NCBI GenBank assembly: GCA_002381945.1
Contig: DFXY01000044.1
Span: forward strand, 1 to 21,085
Length of the DNA: 21,085 nt
From: Bacteriovoracaceae bacterium UBA4096
GTDB taxonomy: Bacteria; Bdellovibrionota; Bacteriovoracia; Bacteriovoracales; Bacteriovoracaceae
Direction: 5' to 3'
The position numbers and the translations under genes are program-made. The notes below the pieces were generated by a model that saw nothing but the letters and a program-made list of their open reading frames with translations, was not told where the DNA came from and did no database searches. Within the stretch, counting starts at the first letter, position 1. Every line of letters starts with the position of its first letter. Below are positions 21,078-21,085 of the stretch, in pieces.

Positions 21078-21085
21078 CATGACGG
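21037..21085 (-). repeat. Right arm of the 49-nt inverted repeat, ending at the window edge
   Basis: Begins with ATCCGGAT (21037-21044) and runs, as the reverse complement of the left arm, to the last base of the window. Spacer between arms is 85 nt. It provides the final codons and stop (TAG 21075-21077) of the desaturase. The repeat may continue past the window. Confidence 0.97.

Noticed and set aside
1..21085. CRISPR arrays, insertion sequences, toxin-antitoxin pairs, restriction systems
   Set aside because: No regularly spaced repeats, transposase, nuclease or methylase motifs were seen on either strand.

Overview
The window looks like a gene-dense chromosomal stretch of a Gram-negative bacterium, probably a Bdellovibrio-and-like organism of the Bacteriovorax/Peredibacter side. 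This is an inference from the moderately low G+C, a TIGR02147-type regulator sandwiched between lipoprotein genes, a TolC/HlyD outer-membrane export set, and many small Sec-secreted orphan proteins. No integrase, transposase, phage gene or CRISPR array is visible, and no gene-free stretch exceeds about 300 bases.

Layout. 1-3.8 kb: an MnmA-like tRNA thiolase paralogue, an M28-peptidase-like secreted protein that has lost most of its zinc ligands, and the canonical mnmA, followed by a convergent small Cys-rich protein. 3.9-4.5 kb: a possible 15-codon leader ORF coupled to a 100-aa acidic protein, then tRNA-Leu(GAG). 4.5-7.8 kb (minus): a three-gene export operon in which every junction is a 4-nt ATGA overlap: an ABC transmembrane domain without an ATPase domain, an HlyD-like adaptor and a TolC-like outer-membrane protein. 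8.0-10.0 kb (plus): lipoprotein, TIGR02147-like regulator and a paralogous lipoprotein, divergent from the export operon. 10.0-11.9 kb (minus): a RoxA-type ribosomal oxygenase and a secreted orphan. 12.0-14.4 kb: an EamA-type transporter and a MocR regulator diverging from a 72-nt region that carries a clear dyad operator. 14.4-15.8 kb: a prepilin-like protein with a Cys-rich head and a convergent secreted orphan. 15.9-18.0 kb (minus): a histone-deacetylase-family hydrolase in an operon with alanine racemase. 18.1-19.8 kb: three small secreted orphans and tRNA-Leu(CAG). 20.0-21.1 kb: a membrane fatty-acid desaturase.

Four things stand out. First, the MnmA paralogue has a Cys in place of the conserved catalytic-loop Asp, giving CxxC plus a distal Cys. 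Second, several genes, including both MnmA homologues, lack a Shine-Dalgarno site and have a -10 hexamer 5-7 nt before the ATG, which suggests leaderless mRNAs. Third, the exporter operon has no ATPase of its own. Fourth, a perfect 49-nt inverted repeat ends exactly on the last base of the window and supplies the C-terminus of the desaturase; it looks like a fold-back template switch, possibly an assembly artefact at a contig end. Convergent gene ends repeatedly overlap or nearly touch, leaving no room for intrinsic terminators.
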